64,000 nt of DNA. It comes from Acanthosepion pharaonis. Its lineage: Eukaryota; Mollusca; Cephalopoda; Sepiida; Sepiidae. Position 1 is the first letter of the stretch. The number at the start of each line of letters is the position of its first letter. The stretch lies in contig CAHIKZ030005202.1 in the NCBI GenBank assembly GCA_903632075.3, forward strand, positions 447,501-511,500. The letters are read 5' to 3'. Shown here in pieces: positions 9,005-19,258 of this stretch. The notes below the pieces were generated by a model, which saw only the letters and a program-made list of their open reading frames with translations, did no database searches and had not been told where the DNA came from. The position numbers were made by a program, and so were the translations under genes.

Positions 9005-10098
9005 CAGGTGAAAAATTGTCCAAATCGTGTAACAGCAAAATTGTCCAATTATCTGCTTAAGTTTTGAACCGTTTTATCTTAGAAATGATTAAAGATATCT
9101 TACTGGAATTCTCCGAGTTTTTCATAACACCATTGGACTCAACTTTGAGCAATGAGAATGTATTTAGTTCTAAGTTGAAATGATGATCCCCCTTGCTGTT
9201 GTGACCTCCTGATACAGTTTTCCTGTCTACTGTTCCCTCTTCTTTAAACTTATTCTCTTTACGGTTCTTGAATGGACTTTGTAGATGGAAGCCAGTGTAT
9301 GAATATTGGTATCAATAAAGAAGGCCTGAATGATCCTTTTTCCTCTCACCATTGCTCATTTAGTGACAAATTATTTTCCACCTCTCTCACAGATGAAACG
9401 TCGCAAGCATTTCACTGCTCTATCGTTATTACCATGGGAAATTTTCAGACGAACTACAATACAGGAATCCCTCGATGGTTAATTTGTATATCGGTAACTT
9501 TAAAAAAAGAAAATCAGTTTTCAGTTCTCTGGTTAAACTATTACATAGAAATGCATTGAAATTTTTTTTGACTGATAGTATTCTCTGAATCGAAAATAAT
9601 AATAATATTGAGTCAAATGGAAGCAGAATGCTAAAATCCCTTTTCCTGTTGCGGCCTCTGGGTCCAGTTTTCCTTTCTAGTGTTCCATCTTTTTTTAAAA
9701 CTTATTCACCATTCTCTTGATGGTTCTTGAATGGACTTTGAAGATGGAAGCCAGATTATGAATGTTGGTATCAATAAAGAAGGCCTGAAAGATCATTTTT
9801 TCCTCTCACCATTGCTCACTTGGTAAAACATAGTGGGTCTGGCACAAAACAATTTGAACCTGTTCTCTTTCTAGCTGAATATGATTTTTTTTTCTGTGAT
9901 TCTTACGACAAATGGTGTCAAGATGGCTAAACGTCTTATATAAAAACACTGGGAAGAAGAAACTCAGTTAGTTTAGGGTTTAGTTCAGTTAGTTTAGGTT
10001 TTTTTTTTTTTTTTTTAGATATTAATCATTTTGTGGGATGGACAATTATCCCCTGCTGTCCATGATTTGGACAATTTTGCTGTTACACCATATACATA
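9005..10098 (+). mobile_element. TIR element, copy 2, composite
   Basis: The left end at 9,005-9,055 carries AAATTGTCCAAATCGTGTAA. The right end (about 10,018-10,098) carries CATTTTGTGGGATGGACAAT and GGACAATTTTGCTGTTACAC. The interior block starting near GAAATGATGATCCC and running through CTTGAATGGACTTTG is present twice (about 9,178-9,365 and 9,637-9,825), so the copy is a duplication or two nested insertions. A segment at 9,082-9,165 (AAATGATTAAAGATATCTTA) matches copies at 18.4 kb (antisense) and 20.97 kb. The 95-codon frame at 9,272 lies in the repeated block and has no transposase motif. Confidence 0.8.
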
Positions 10099-10221
10099 TA
10101 TATATATAAGTGTATTGAGGCAGTAATCCTTCTTCCATGCACATTTCATTGAATACGACAGACAAGGTGCTTTTATTTATTTTTTTTTATACAATTTCTC
10201 ATGCAATCTAATAATTATTAG

Positions 10222-10225
<4 letters not shown>

Positions 10226-10275
<50 letters not shown>
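10226..10275. repeat. Compound (TA)n(GA)n microsatellite
   Basis: TA repeats to about 10,257, then GA repeats. Confidence 0.95.
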
Positions 10276-10810
10276 CTCCCCTCGGTTTCGACGTATGAGG
10301 ATCTGACAGCTTAATTGATTCAGTTATGAAAGTGGCAGTTAAGACCCGCCAGTGATTTACAAAGGAGGCCACATATAGAGCAAGTGTGAGGATTGTGAGA
10401 TGAGATCACTGTTAGATTGGTTGACCTTTTAGATCTTGCTCTCGCTTCTTGAAGATGATCCAGACAAGCAGATTGAAAATTGCTGAGTCCACTAAAACAC
10501 GTTGATCTCCATTCTACCCGCTCAAAAGGCTAAGCGCTCAAGGGTGTTATGTGGTATATTAACTGCTGACAAGTTGCTTTTCAGCTTGTCTTTGTATCTT
10601 AGCCATGGGCGTCCTACATTCCTGTAGCTCTGATCTAACTGGCTGTACATTAGGATCTTGGCTATCCTGTCATCAGACATTCTCAAGACATGACCAGTCC
10701 ACCGTAACTGAGACGGTATGATAAAAGTCTCGATTCCTCCAATTAAACAGGTCTACGTTAGATGTCCTATCTTGAAGCTTAACTCCACAGATTGCACGCA
10801 GACAGCTTTT
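10276..10810 (-). mobile_element. LINE reverse transcriptase C-terminus, decayed
   Basis: Translated on the minus strand, with frameshifts, this gives the C-terminal tail of a non-LTR RT. A block reads QLRWTGHVLRMSDDRIAKIL, followed by GRPWLRYKDKLKSNL, matching the conserved LRWxGHVxRM ... GRPxxRYKDxLK pattern. Further on, near 10,385, a zinc-finger-like HTCSICGLLCKSLAGLNCH (CxxC ... H) occurs, as at the end of many such ORF2 proteins. At least one frameshift and stops make it a dead 5'-truncated fragment. It differs from families A and B of the 30-38 kb region. Confidence 0.75.
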
Positions 10811-10940
10811 TTTATATATATTATTTATTATAATTTTTACACATAGACAAAAAACAATTAGAATTATTTGATATTGAGCCCTCTTTAATTTAGTGCGATG
10901 AACATTATAATTTATATATTATTTTCGTTCTCATTACATT

Positions 10941-10986
<46 letters not shown>

Positions 10987-11245
10987 CAATAAGAAAATTA
11001 AAAAATTAAAAATTAAAAAATTAAAATCATTAGACACACTGGGTTTGTAGATTAATATTCTTTTCGTTTTTTATTATTATTATTATTCCATTTAAACGAT
11101 AGTTTCGAGGGAAAATGGCCATCATTTCCTGACGATCCGTTAGCAAGGAACTACAGAAATGAATCCTATATATATATATATATATATATAAATATAGGTA
11201 TATATATATTATATATATGGCTCACTAGGTTTCCTGAAGGTCTGC
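10811..11245. other. AT-rich DNA with TA runs and a small element end
   Basis: (TA)n lies at 10,944-10,982 and 11,169-11,190. A segment with TTTCCTGACGATCCGTTAG (about 11,129-11,147) is in inverted relation to GCGGATCGTCAGGGAAAG at about 20,012-20,029. No gene seen. Confidence 0.6.
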
Positions 11246-11455
11246 TCTACGGTTGTATTGAGCTCTTTTGTCTTTTGTTAGTTGTTGTTTCGTATCGGGG
11301 TTTTTTTCTTTGGGCTTCAGACCTGCATCTGTGCGATTTTTTTCTTCGCAGAATTTCATGTTTGTAGCTCTTTCTTTTTTAAAACCTTTTTTCCCTCGAG
11401 ATTGATTTGATTATTAGTAAATAAAAAATTCGAGGGTTTTTCGAAACGAGTCTAG
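11246..11455 (+). repeat. Dispersed ~205-bp repeat, copy 1
   Basis: Matches 20,155-20,357 in direct orientation. Shared words include CGTATCGGGGTTTTT, GGGCTTCA.ACCTGCATCTG, GAGATTGATTTGATTATT and GGTTTTTCGAAACGA. Both copies are followed by simple repeats. The family is unknown and probably a non-autonomous mobile element. Confidence 0.75.
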
Positions 11456-11491
<36 letters not shown>

Positions 11492-11511
11492 ATATATATA
11501 TATATATATAT
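11456..11511. repeat. (ATCT)n then (TA)n
   Basis: ATCT repeats to about 11,490 followed by TA, between the dispersed repeat and fold-back copy 2. Confidence 0.95.
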
Positions 11512-11927
11512 GTAAAAGACTATAGGAAAACTGTAATGGTAGCCGACGCGTTTCGTCCAATGTGGACTTTTTCAAGGCGAAACGAAATGAATTTTTTAAA
11601 CAAAGTAACTAATAATAACAAAAGAAAATTTCGTTAGGAACTGGAAGAATTTGGAGAAGGCTATTTTCGTACTGTTAACTGGAAGTGGCAGTAATTGACG
11701 TAATTTCAGTTTACAGTATGAAAATAGCATTCTCTAAATTCTTTCAGTTGCTAAGGACATTTTGTTTTTATTATTATTAGTTACTTTGTTTAAATAAATT
11801 TATTTCATTTTTGCCTTGAAAAAGTCCACAACGGACGAAACGCGTCGACAGCCATTACAGTTTTCCTAATGTCTTTTATATTTATAAATATTGTCTCTTT
11901 TTCTACAGGTTAACTCTGAGATATTTT
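11512..11927. mobile_element. Fold-back element, copy 2, nearly full palindrome
   Basis: The left arm starts AAAAGACTATAGGAAAACTG and carries CGACGCGTTTCGTCC. The right arm (to about 11,878) carries GGACGAAACGCGTCG and ends AATGTCTTTT. The interior is itself inverted: AAACAAAGTAACTAATAATA at 11,600-11,619 pairs with TATTATTAGTTACTTTGTTT near 11,790, so the element is one long imperfect hairpin of about 360 bp. The outer flank to 11,927 matches the flank of copy 1. No coding capacity. Confidence 0.85.
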
Positions 11928-12229
11928 TCACACACACACACACACATATATACATACATATTGTTGAAACTTGACTAATGCATGGAATAATAATGCAACA
12001 CAAAATGTACTTAGGACAAAATGTATTGAAACAAGAAAGTGTACACAATATTTACATATAGTCTTTTGTATATTCCTGGTAAGACCGTTCCTGGGGAATG
12101 TGTTGACTGAGTCGCAGTCGGGCAGAGTCTCTGGTTTAATCTCTTGATTCCTCCCTCTCTTCCCGGTACCAACCATATTTATATGGTCGGTACTCCACTA
12201 TGCAAATTAGGTGGATTCTACCACAACAC
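11928..12229. other. (CA)n(TA)n then unassigned DNA
   Basis: A CA/TA run lies at 11,928-11,960. The remainder shows no recognisable feature; minus-strand open frames here are short and motif-free. Confidence 0.5.
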
Positions 12230-12535
12230 ATATATATATTAACCATTTTGTGGGCGGGACAATTTTGATGCTACAGACGGTATACATATATATATATGGC
12301 CTGAATGATCTTTTTCCTCTCACCATTGCCTTGCTTCGTTAGGAAGACAGTGGCTCGGATACAAAACGATTTTAATCTGTTCTCTTTTTAGCGGAATAAC
12401 TCAAAGGATTTTTCAGTGATTCTTACGACAAATGGTGTCAAGATGGCGAAACGTCTTATCTGAAAACTTGGTGAGAAGGACAATTAATGGATACTGTTCC
12501 ATGAGTTGCAAGATTTTGCTGTTGCTCCCGATATA
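12230..12535. mobile_element. TIR element fragments (copy 3)
   Basis: 12,236-12,284 is a lone inverted end (ATTTTGTGGGCGGGACAATT ... GACGGTATAC) next to TA repeats. 12,297-12,475 is the interior block (GGCCTGAATGATC ... GGTGTCAAGATGGC), and a decayed right end runs to about 12,531. The order suggests a broken or nested copy. Confidence 0.7.
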
Positions 12536-12559
12536 TAAAGCATTATTTGGGCTTTGTTT

Positions 12560-12720
12560 GACCAGGAGGTCTGAGATGTCAAGTCACGTCAGATCTAATG
12601 ACAATTTACCCCTTGACGACGCAGGTTCGAATCGTGCCGGGAGGCGCATGTTTTTCTAACAAGAATTCTCGAATATTAACGGCCGGTAGATGGAAACAAA
12701 TAAATATAATGTTTCAAAAA
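12560..12720 (+). mobile_element. Degenerate tRNA-derived SINE
   Basis: A box B-like GGTTCGAATCG at 12,623-12,633 lies inside a decayed tRNA-like block. It is followed by a body (TTCTCGAATATTAACGGCCG) resembling the body after the better-preserved copy at 12,886. Too degraded to be a tRNA gene. Confidence 0.55.
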
Positions 12721-12885
12721 TAAATAAAAACAGAGGTTGGCAAGGTCGAATTTACTGCTTATAGACTTCAATCTTCCATGAATCTCGTACATTCATAACT
12801 GCTCATGGCGTATCAAATGTAAACAAATGACGTCATCATTAAAAAATGGACAAAGTCCGACAATTTATTAAAGACAACCGAACGT

Positions 12886-13165
12886 TCCTTTGTGGCTGAA
12901 TGGTTAGGCACGTCAAGCTAAATGTCGGTTCCGTATAGGATGCAGGTTCGAATCCTGTCAAAGGACGAATATTTTCTATGAAAATTTCTCGGACATTCAG
13001 GCCGGTAAATGTTATTTAATACTGTTTATTATAAACAGAGCATTTACTTAAATACTTGTATCTATAAAAAGAATGTTAAACATAAAAATGTCTTTAATAT
13101 ATATATATATATATATATTTAATTAAAATTAAAAACAGACAACCTCAAGGGTCCATTGATTATAT
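12886..13165 (+). mobile_element. tRNA-Ser-like SINE
   Basis: 12,886-12,966 folds as a tRNA-like head. The acceptor arm is TCCTTTG (12,886-12,892) with CAAAGGA (12,959-12,965), the D-arm/box A is TGGCTGAATGGTTAGGC, box B is GGTTCGAATCC (12,945-12,955), and there is a long variable arm as in tRNA-Ser. The anticodon stem has a mismatch and the base before the anticodon is not T in the best fold, so it is not a convincing working tRNA. The body that follows (CGGACATTCAGGCCGGTAAA, then an internal TA run) is shared with 113-330 in antisense, which shows mobility. Confidence 0.7.
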
Positions 13166-13564
13166 CTTATTTCCCCAGGAAGATGTTTTTTTCCTGGTTA
13201 CTCAGATCATATTTCCAAGTATAAAGAAAAGTATAAAAAAATGGTTTTAAATTTACGTATTATTTTTATACGCTTTTCTATAGTAGTTTTAAGTTGATGT
13301 AAGGTCATAGAGAGAAGGGGAGGAGGAAGAGGACGACGACGACGACAGATACGGTCGAAATCAGAGAAGGAAGGGAGAAATAGGAATCTATCTTTTTTTA
13401 AATACTTAAGACTAAAGGAGAGGGGGTAAGGACCAGACATTAACCTATTTAATAAGTCAGCTCACAGGAAAAGAGAAAAAGAGAAGAAAAAAAAGAAAGA
13501 AAACATACAAGAAAGCAAATGTGGAAGCAGGGGTCGGGGGAAAAGATAGAGAAAGAAGAAAACA
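13166..13564. other. Unassigned DNA with GA-rich tracts
   Basis: Purine-rich low-complexity stretches (about 13,315-13,345 with GAC repeats, and 13,465-13,505). Minus-strand open frames of 77 and 109 codons are mostly Phe/Leu/Ser/Pro low-complexity and are not supported as genes. Confidence 0.5.
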
Positions 13565-13566
13565 GC

Positions 13567-13920
13567 ATACGGCCATATCATGTCGAAACACCGGTTCCTG
13601 TACGATCACCGAAGTTAAGCAATGTTGAGCCAGGTCAGTACCTAGCTTGGATGTGCGGGTGGTGTAATAACTAATGTTTCGAAATAAATAATCGGAGAGC
13701 CGAGTTCCAGTTGCCATCGGATTCGTTATATTCACATACGAGCAAATAACATTGGGAATGGTATTAATCCACCTCTTCTCCCCCACCTATGGGTTAATTA
13801 GTAAGACTTGCATCACTAAACCATTATTATCGGAAAAAAGCATCTTACAGTCTAAAAAAAGATTCTGGCTTTAAATATAACATGCAAAGGGTTGATAAGC
13901 CGTAAAAAACGAAATGCATC
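13567..13920 (+). mobile_element. 5S rRNA-derived SINE, copy 2
   Basis: Begins ATACGGCCATATCATGTCGA, follows 5S rRNA through GATCACCGAAGTTAAGCAAT and CCAGGTCAGTACCTAGCTTGG, then breaks off near 13,651 before the 3' third of 5S. It continues into the same body as copy 1 (GCGGGTGGTGTAAT...). The 3' tail is GGGTTGATAAGCCGTAAAAA. It keeps the 5' end missing in copy 1 but lacks the 5S 3' arm, so it is an element, not an rRNA gene. Confidence 0.85.
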
Positions 13921-13946
13921 CCCAAAAAGTGACGTTTATCACCTTC

Positions 13947-13968
13947 TTCTTCTTCTTCTTCTTCTTCT
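13947..13968. repeat. (TTC)n trinucleotide run
   Basis: About seven TTC units. Confidence 0.9.
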
Positions 13969-14059
13969 ATATGCTTTGTCTTTTTAGGATGTAGGTGATC
14001 ATGACTCTCCCCAACATCCTACTTTCTTAATAAGTGTTGTATTCATGCTCTACGGAAGC

Positions 14060-14275
14060 AGTATCTTAATTGGATCAGTTATGGTGATGGTATGAATGAA
14101 CGAGTCTCGGGAAAGATATGAATCCACCTCTTCTCCCCCACACATGGGTTAATTAGTTAGACTTATATCGCTAGATCATTAGTATTTCCCAAAAAATTGT
14201 TACAATCTAGAAATATTTTCTGTCTTTAAATAACCTGGAATGAGTTGATAAACCGTAAAAAAATCAACCAATGAA
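14060..14275 (+). mobile_element. 5S-SINE body, 5'-truncated copy 3
   Basis: Shares CCACCTCTTCTCCCCCAC, ATGGGTTAATTAGTTAGACT, AATAACCTGG and GTTGATAAACCGTAAAAAAA with copies 1 and 2. No 5S part is present. Confidence 0.75.
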
Positions 14276-14468
14276 TGTGATGTCCCAAAAATATACACAT
14301 CGTCATCAGATTGAATATTTATAAACTTGCATTTAATTTCATTTAATATTTAATTTAAACCGTTAATCTTTGTAAGTCAATAAAAATTAATATTTCTTAA
14401 TTTTAACCATTAATCTTGTTTGCAAGTCAATAAACACTGAAATTATTTTCATTTAAAGAGTGAGTACT

Positions 14469-14533
<65 letters not shown>

Positions 14534-14755
14534 TAGAGGCATCCGTCAGTTTCGGAAAACTATAGGATCTAGTAGGGTGGCTAGCTAATCCTTGTTGCTG
14601 ACACCTGCTCAGGCACATATGTGTTTCTTCAAACCTGTGGTTTATACTGAAACTTTTGAGTAGACTTCAGTTACGGTTTCTAGGGGAGAGATCATAATTT
14701 GACATGATCAGTAGTTGAAAAAAGGGCAGTACACCCAAACCCTCGGTCACGATGA

Positions 14756-14757
<2 letters not shown>
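14276..14757. repeat. Unassigned DNA with (TA)n at 14,473-14,530
   Basis: Contains a direct repeat of an AT-rich block (TTAAACCGTTAATCTTTGTA near 14,355 and a similar block near 14,402) and a long TA run. No gene seen. Confidence 0.7.

Positions 14758-14800
<43 letters not shown>
14758..14800. repeat. (TA)n microsatellite
   Basis: Pure TA run. Confidence 0.95.
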
Positions 14801-14803
<3 letters not shown>

Positions 14804-14832
14804 GATGCTATTATTTGTCTGAGTCAGCTCAT

Positions 14833-14835
<3 letters not shown>

Positions 14836-14867
<32 letters not shown>

Positions 14868-14894
14868 CATCTATCCTTCCATATCTATCAATCA

Positions 14895-14942
<48 letters not shown>

Positions 14943-14957
14943 CCAATCTATCTTCCA

Positions 14958-14994
<37 letters not shown>

Positions 14995-15025
14995 CAGCCT
15001 ATTCATTATTTTTCTATCTATCTAT
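14836..15025. repeat. Interrupted (ATCT)n array
   Basis: Four ATCT blocks are separated by short spacers, including CTCAGCCTATTCAT, the same spacer type seen at 567, 1,110 and 29.3-30.3 kb. Tyr/Leu/Ser/Ile open frames here are repeat peptides. Confidence 0.94.
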
Positions 15026-15067
15026 GTATCGTACAATCTCAGCCATTTGCTATCCTGTATGCATACC

Positions 15068-15068
15068 C

Positions 15069-15099
<31 letters not shown>

Positions 15100-15156
15100 G
15101 TGAGTGTGTGCATATATTGATATAATAGGAAAGAACGCACGTAGCCTATGAATTAC

Positions 15157-15198
<42 letters not shown>
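15068..15198. repeat. (CA)n and (GT)n tracts
   Basis: CA repeats at about 15,068-15,095 and GT repeats at about 15,159-15,198, separated by about 65 bp. The opposite phases could pair as an inverted repeat. Confidence 0.92.
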
Positions 15199-15199
<1 letters not shown>

Positions 15200-15304
15200 G
15201 TATCGAATACGCAGGTCGGTGGACGTAATTTACACTGTTTAAAAACCAACAGGGCATCTACTGAAACATGGGCATCTATAAAATAACGTTTAGAGCATTA
15301 AAAT

Positions 15305-15370
15305 TATATATACATACATATAATGTAATATATATATATATATAGATATATATATACAATTTAGAATATA

Positions 15371-15412
<42 letters not shown>
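15305..15412. repeat. TA-rich tracts with duplicated flank
   Basis: The word ACAATTTAGAATAT occurs after two successive TA runs (about 15,356 and 15,412), indicating a local tandem duplication of about 57 bp. Confidence 0.85.
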
Positions 15413-15416
<4 letters not shown>

Positions 15417-16095
15417 TTAGAATATGTGTAATTAGATGTCGAAGTACGCATGCACTTCTTTTTGCACTGAGTTGAATTAATTACACTCAGCTGCCGATGT
15501 TTGTTTCTCGTTCAAACTGCTACACTCCTTTCAGCCATAGTTTCGTTGCATCTTCCTCCTCCTCTTGCTGCTGCTGCTGCTGCTACAAGTAAAAGACTGA
15601 CTGCAGAAGACATTTAAAAACCCACGTTTCATATAGATGGCATAACTTATTATTAAAAGTCATCCGGATCCTGGAGCAAAAGCAGAAACTGATGGTGGAT
15701 GGGATTTTTAGAAAAAAAGATGTGGCATGAGAAACACAAGCTGAAAAGTTGTTCAAGGTTAATTGGCGTCTATACGTTGTACATCAATAAATCCGTAGCT
15801 TAATAAAAAAAAGAAAGTTCATCTTTCAAAACAATCTTTTCAGTGGACTTAATCCAGCGAATAACCATTTAGCACACAGAACATTATACAGTGAAAATTT
15901 CAGATCAAAAAACGTAAATTTTTAGTGGTTAAACGTCTTTGTCTTGTTATCCCTGTTTTTTCCCCGTTTTATTTTTATTAAACGGTGAAATTAACTACAA
16001 GACTTCTTAATCTAGGTCGGTGGTTAAAAATTTCACTCTTGAGTAAAATAAAAATTCGGGATAGAAACTCAATCACGTGTACCCACTAAAATAAC

Positions 16096-16098
<3 letters not shown>
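15413..16098. other. Unassigned DNA, small (CTG)n
   Basis: A TCC/CTG trinucleotide stretch lies near 15,552-15,585. No coding or element structure recognised. Confidence 0.5.
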
Positions 16099-16147
<49 letters not shown>

Positions 16148-16298
16148 TCGTCGCCGGGATATGTGGAGAACTAGGGCTGCCCAGACGTTCTAGTTCCCGC
16201 TCTCGGTCTTGCTAGCAGAGTACAAAGGCTATAGAACCCAGTCTGCCCTGCGATATACTCATAGCTGGAGGGAGAAGAGGATTCACACCATTGCCAAG

Positions 16299-16358
<60 letters not shown>

Positions 16359-16360
16359 GT
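16099..16360. repeat. Two (TA)n tracts flanking a GC-richer block
   Basis: TA runs at 16,099-16,145 and 16,302-16,346. The ~155 bp between them is unassigned. Confidence 0.85.
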
Positions 16361-16515
16361 AAGCAAATATATGGATATAGATCCGACAGTATGAAGAAAA
16401 ATATACGGAAAAAACAAACACAAATCCTAATATGCAATTATGCTGTTTTACTGTTAATATAATGTCAACGTCGGACGTTTCGGTCTTGTAGACCATCTTC
16501 AGGACATATTCATAA
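16361..16515. repeat. Dispersed repeat with palindromic end, copy 1
   Basis: AAATATATGGATATAGATCC is shared with 17,367-17,386, followed in both by a (T)ATGAAGAAAA.ATAC.GAAAA block. Farther on, GTCGGACGTTTCGGTCTTGT resembles the GAAAC-containing ends of other MITE-like repeats here. Confidence 0.6.
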
Positions 16516-16709
16516 AACATAATTAACATTAGACTATATTTAATTCAACATGAAAAGACGATGGACATAAGAGTAAGACGAATCAAAACAGACAACTGAA
16601 ATTTTTCAAGATCAGCGTTCCATTTCAATATGATCACGTCGACGTCACGTGGGCGATGTTGTGAAAACATATCCCTAAAATATAGTTTTTTAAATGAAAA
16701 ATGAAAAGA

Positions 16710-16718
<9 letters not shown>

Positions 16719-16764
<46 letters not shown>

Positions 16765-17036
16765 TGTGTGTGTGTGCGTATGTGTTCAATTGTATGGATA
16801 TTAGGTTGCGATCATCAAACAAACTGGGTTATTTTTTAAAATTGGATGTATTTCTGTTTACTTGCGTTTGATTATTTGTGTGTGGTACGCGGGGATATTT
16901 TTCTATGTTTGTTGGGATGAGTCTCACATACATAGAAATACATACATACAGGTGTATGTATTTTAGTTCGTACCAGTTTGTCAGATGATCGCAAAGCGTG
17001 AAACATAGCGCTGCAAACTAATATCCATACAATTGA

Positions 17037-17092
<56 letters not shown>

Positions 17093-17240
17093 TTGAATTT
17101 GTAAGTCTGATGATTTGGATCGTGATTACGATTCCAATGTAATACATTATAACCATGGAATATTATGGTTTGAGTCTTTTTATATTATATTACTCTGTCC
17201 TGGACATTGCGTTCTACCTGGATTCTATCCTCTTGGGAAT

Positions 17241-17292
<52 letters not shown>

Positions 17293-17306
17293 ACTACTAA
17301 TATTAT

Positions 17307-17360
<54 letters not shown>
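16719..17360. repeat. Cluster of (TA)n runs
   Basis: TA tracts at about 16,719-16,760 (followed by GT), 17,036-17,087, 17,247-17,290 and 17,309-17,360. The intervening sequence is unassigned. The word ATTGTATGGATATTAG near 16,789 recurs inverted near 17,018 (CTAATATCCATACAATTGAG), so the stretch between is bounded by inverted repeats. Confidence 0.88.
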
Positions 17361-17369
<9 letters not shown>

Positions 17370-17390
17370 TATATGGATATAGATCCGACA

Positions 17391-17498
17391 TTATGAAGAA
17401 AATATACAGAAAAAACAAACATCTTAAACATCTTAATTTTTGTTTGTTTTTTTTTTGTATATTTTCTCTTCATATATATATATATATATATATATATA
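17391..17498. mobile_element. Small fold-back repeat and (TA)n
   Basis: ATGAAGAAAATATACAGAAA ... AACAAAC at the left pairs with GTTTG ... GTATATTTTCTCTTCAT at the right, an imperfect hairpin of about 85 bp. It ends in a TA run (17,475-17,498). Confidence 0.65.
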
Positions 17499-17542
17499 AT
17501 CAATTCGCTAAGTGATAAATTTTATTTGAATTAATCCGATAT

Positions 17543-18162
17543 ATCGGGTGTAACAACAAAATTGTCCAAGTCGTGTAACAGCGTGCAATAATTGCCTATC
17601 CCATAAAATGTTTATTATCTAAAATAAAAAAAAATAAATAAATAATTAAACTTGAAACTGAATTTCTTTTCCCCAGGTTTTTAGAAAAGACCTTTAGACA
17701 TTCTGACACCATTTCTATTAAGAATAACTGAAAAACAATTTGAGTTATACAGCGAGAAAGAGAACAGGTTAAAATCATTTGTGTCAACCAAATTATATCT
17801 TCCCAAATGGGCAATGATGCGAGGAAAAAGATCATTTAGGCCTTCAGTAATGGTACCGACATTCATACTCTGGCTTTCATCAATTCCATTCAAGAACCAT
17901 CAAAAGAACTGTGAATAAGTTTAAACATGAGGGAAAATGAGAAAGGAAAACTAGATTAGGACGTCATAACAAGAAGAAAGATCATCATTTCAACTTCCGC
18001 TAAAGAGATCAATTAGAAAAGATCCAACCCAATCCATATTTATCACGTGAGAGAGGAGACCAGGGAAAAGAGCTTGAAAATGAAATCGTCCGTGAAACCT
18101 CTAAGGCAGTTCGTTAAACCAGAACAGAAATTGAGAAGGTTAGAGATGGCAAAATAATCCTG

Positions 18163-18224
<62 letters not shown>

Positions 18225-18452
18225 CAGCTTGATTTCAATCCTCCATGAGCTTCCGATCCTTAGCTATGATTAATTAATGATGAAAATGTCATTTTCATTT
18301 ATGATTGATTTCATCACGATTCTTCTGTTAATCTTGGAGAGTAATTATACATTATTGCTCAAAGTAGAGTCCAATAGCGTTATAAAAGCCTCGGAGAATT
18401 CCAATAAGATATAATTTCTAATGCTGCCATCATCTTTTGCTAAAAATCGCCT
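17543..18452 (-). mobile_element. TIR element, copy 4, antisense, with internal (TA)n
   Basis: The end at 17,543-17,625 carries AACAAAATTGTCCAAGTCGT and CCCATAAAATGTTTATTATC. The interior block is antisense to copies 1-3 (CCATTCAAGAACCATCAAAA at about 17,885). A (TA)n run at 18,165-18,221 sits where copy 1 has a short TATATATATACATATA (about 2,232), with CTTAGCTATGATTAATTAAT beyond it matching copy 1. 18,300-18,450 matches the left part of copy 2 in antisense. This is the longest-ranging copy. The 70- and 79-codon minus-strand frames have no recognised domain. Confidence 0.8.
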
Positions 18453-19195
18453 GAAATTGAAACCATGGTAACGGATTCAGCTGACCTCCTGATTTTTAAA
18501 GTTACAAGCTATACATGTTATTTTTACTTCGCACATGTATTGAGCACTTTTTAATATTACTGTTCCCTAGTCGGATTCAACTCTGACCATTAACCTTTTA
18601 TGTATAATATATATATGTGAGAAATATATAGAAAATAGGAAAGAACTCGTTAGGTAAATAATCCAAAGTTCTTTAGTATTTTTGTTATTATTTTTTAAAA
18701 ATAGTGCTCGATACAAAAGTAGAGCATAAATATAATCATTTATTTAAAAATATGATTCCAACACGCTACATAAGAGTTCTCATGTTTTAAAACAAGAGCC
18801 GAAAACTTCAATATAATTATTTGAATTAAATTAAATTAAAGTAAGCTCTGTTCCATCTTCGAGCGAAATCTTTTTTGGGATAACTTATTTCTGAAATTTA
18901 CGTGTTTTAATAGCATATTCATTATTGAAATCAAAATTTCTGTGGTAACGGCTAGAGCAATTGTTTAAATAAAATGGGGTGTAAGGTGTTAATATTTTGT
19001 ATCAGCATAAAGTTACATTTACAGATGTCAAGTCAGGGTAAGGTTGGGGTGTCTAAATTTAAAACGGAAGATGGTTTCGCCTAGTCTGGTTTACGTGTCT
19101 ATGGAGATTTATTTATTATTTTATTTTATTTTTTCCTGAAAGGGTTTTTTGTATATAAAAACTGCCGTAACATTTAATATATATATGCCCTAACA

Positions 19196-19198
<3 letters not shown>
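18453..19198. other. Unassigned AT-rich DNA
   Basis: No gene or element ends recognised. Local duplication of TAACATTTAATATATATATG near 19,170-19,210. Confidence 0.5.
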
Positions 19199-19234
<36 letters not shown>

Positions 19235-19258
19235 TGTGTGTGTGTGTGTGTGTGTGTG
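19199..19258. repeat. Compound (TA)n(GT)n
   Basis: TA run then TG run to 19,258. Confidence 0.95.

Noticed and set aside
12886..12966. Functional tRNA-Ser gene
   Set aside because: Mismatch in the anticodon stem, a non-T base before the anticodon in the best fold, and a dispersed SINE body follows. No tidy T-run terminator right after the acceptor stem.
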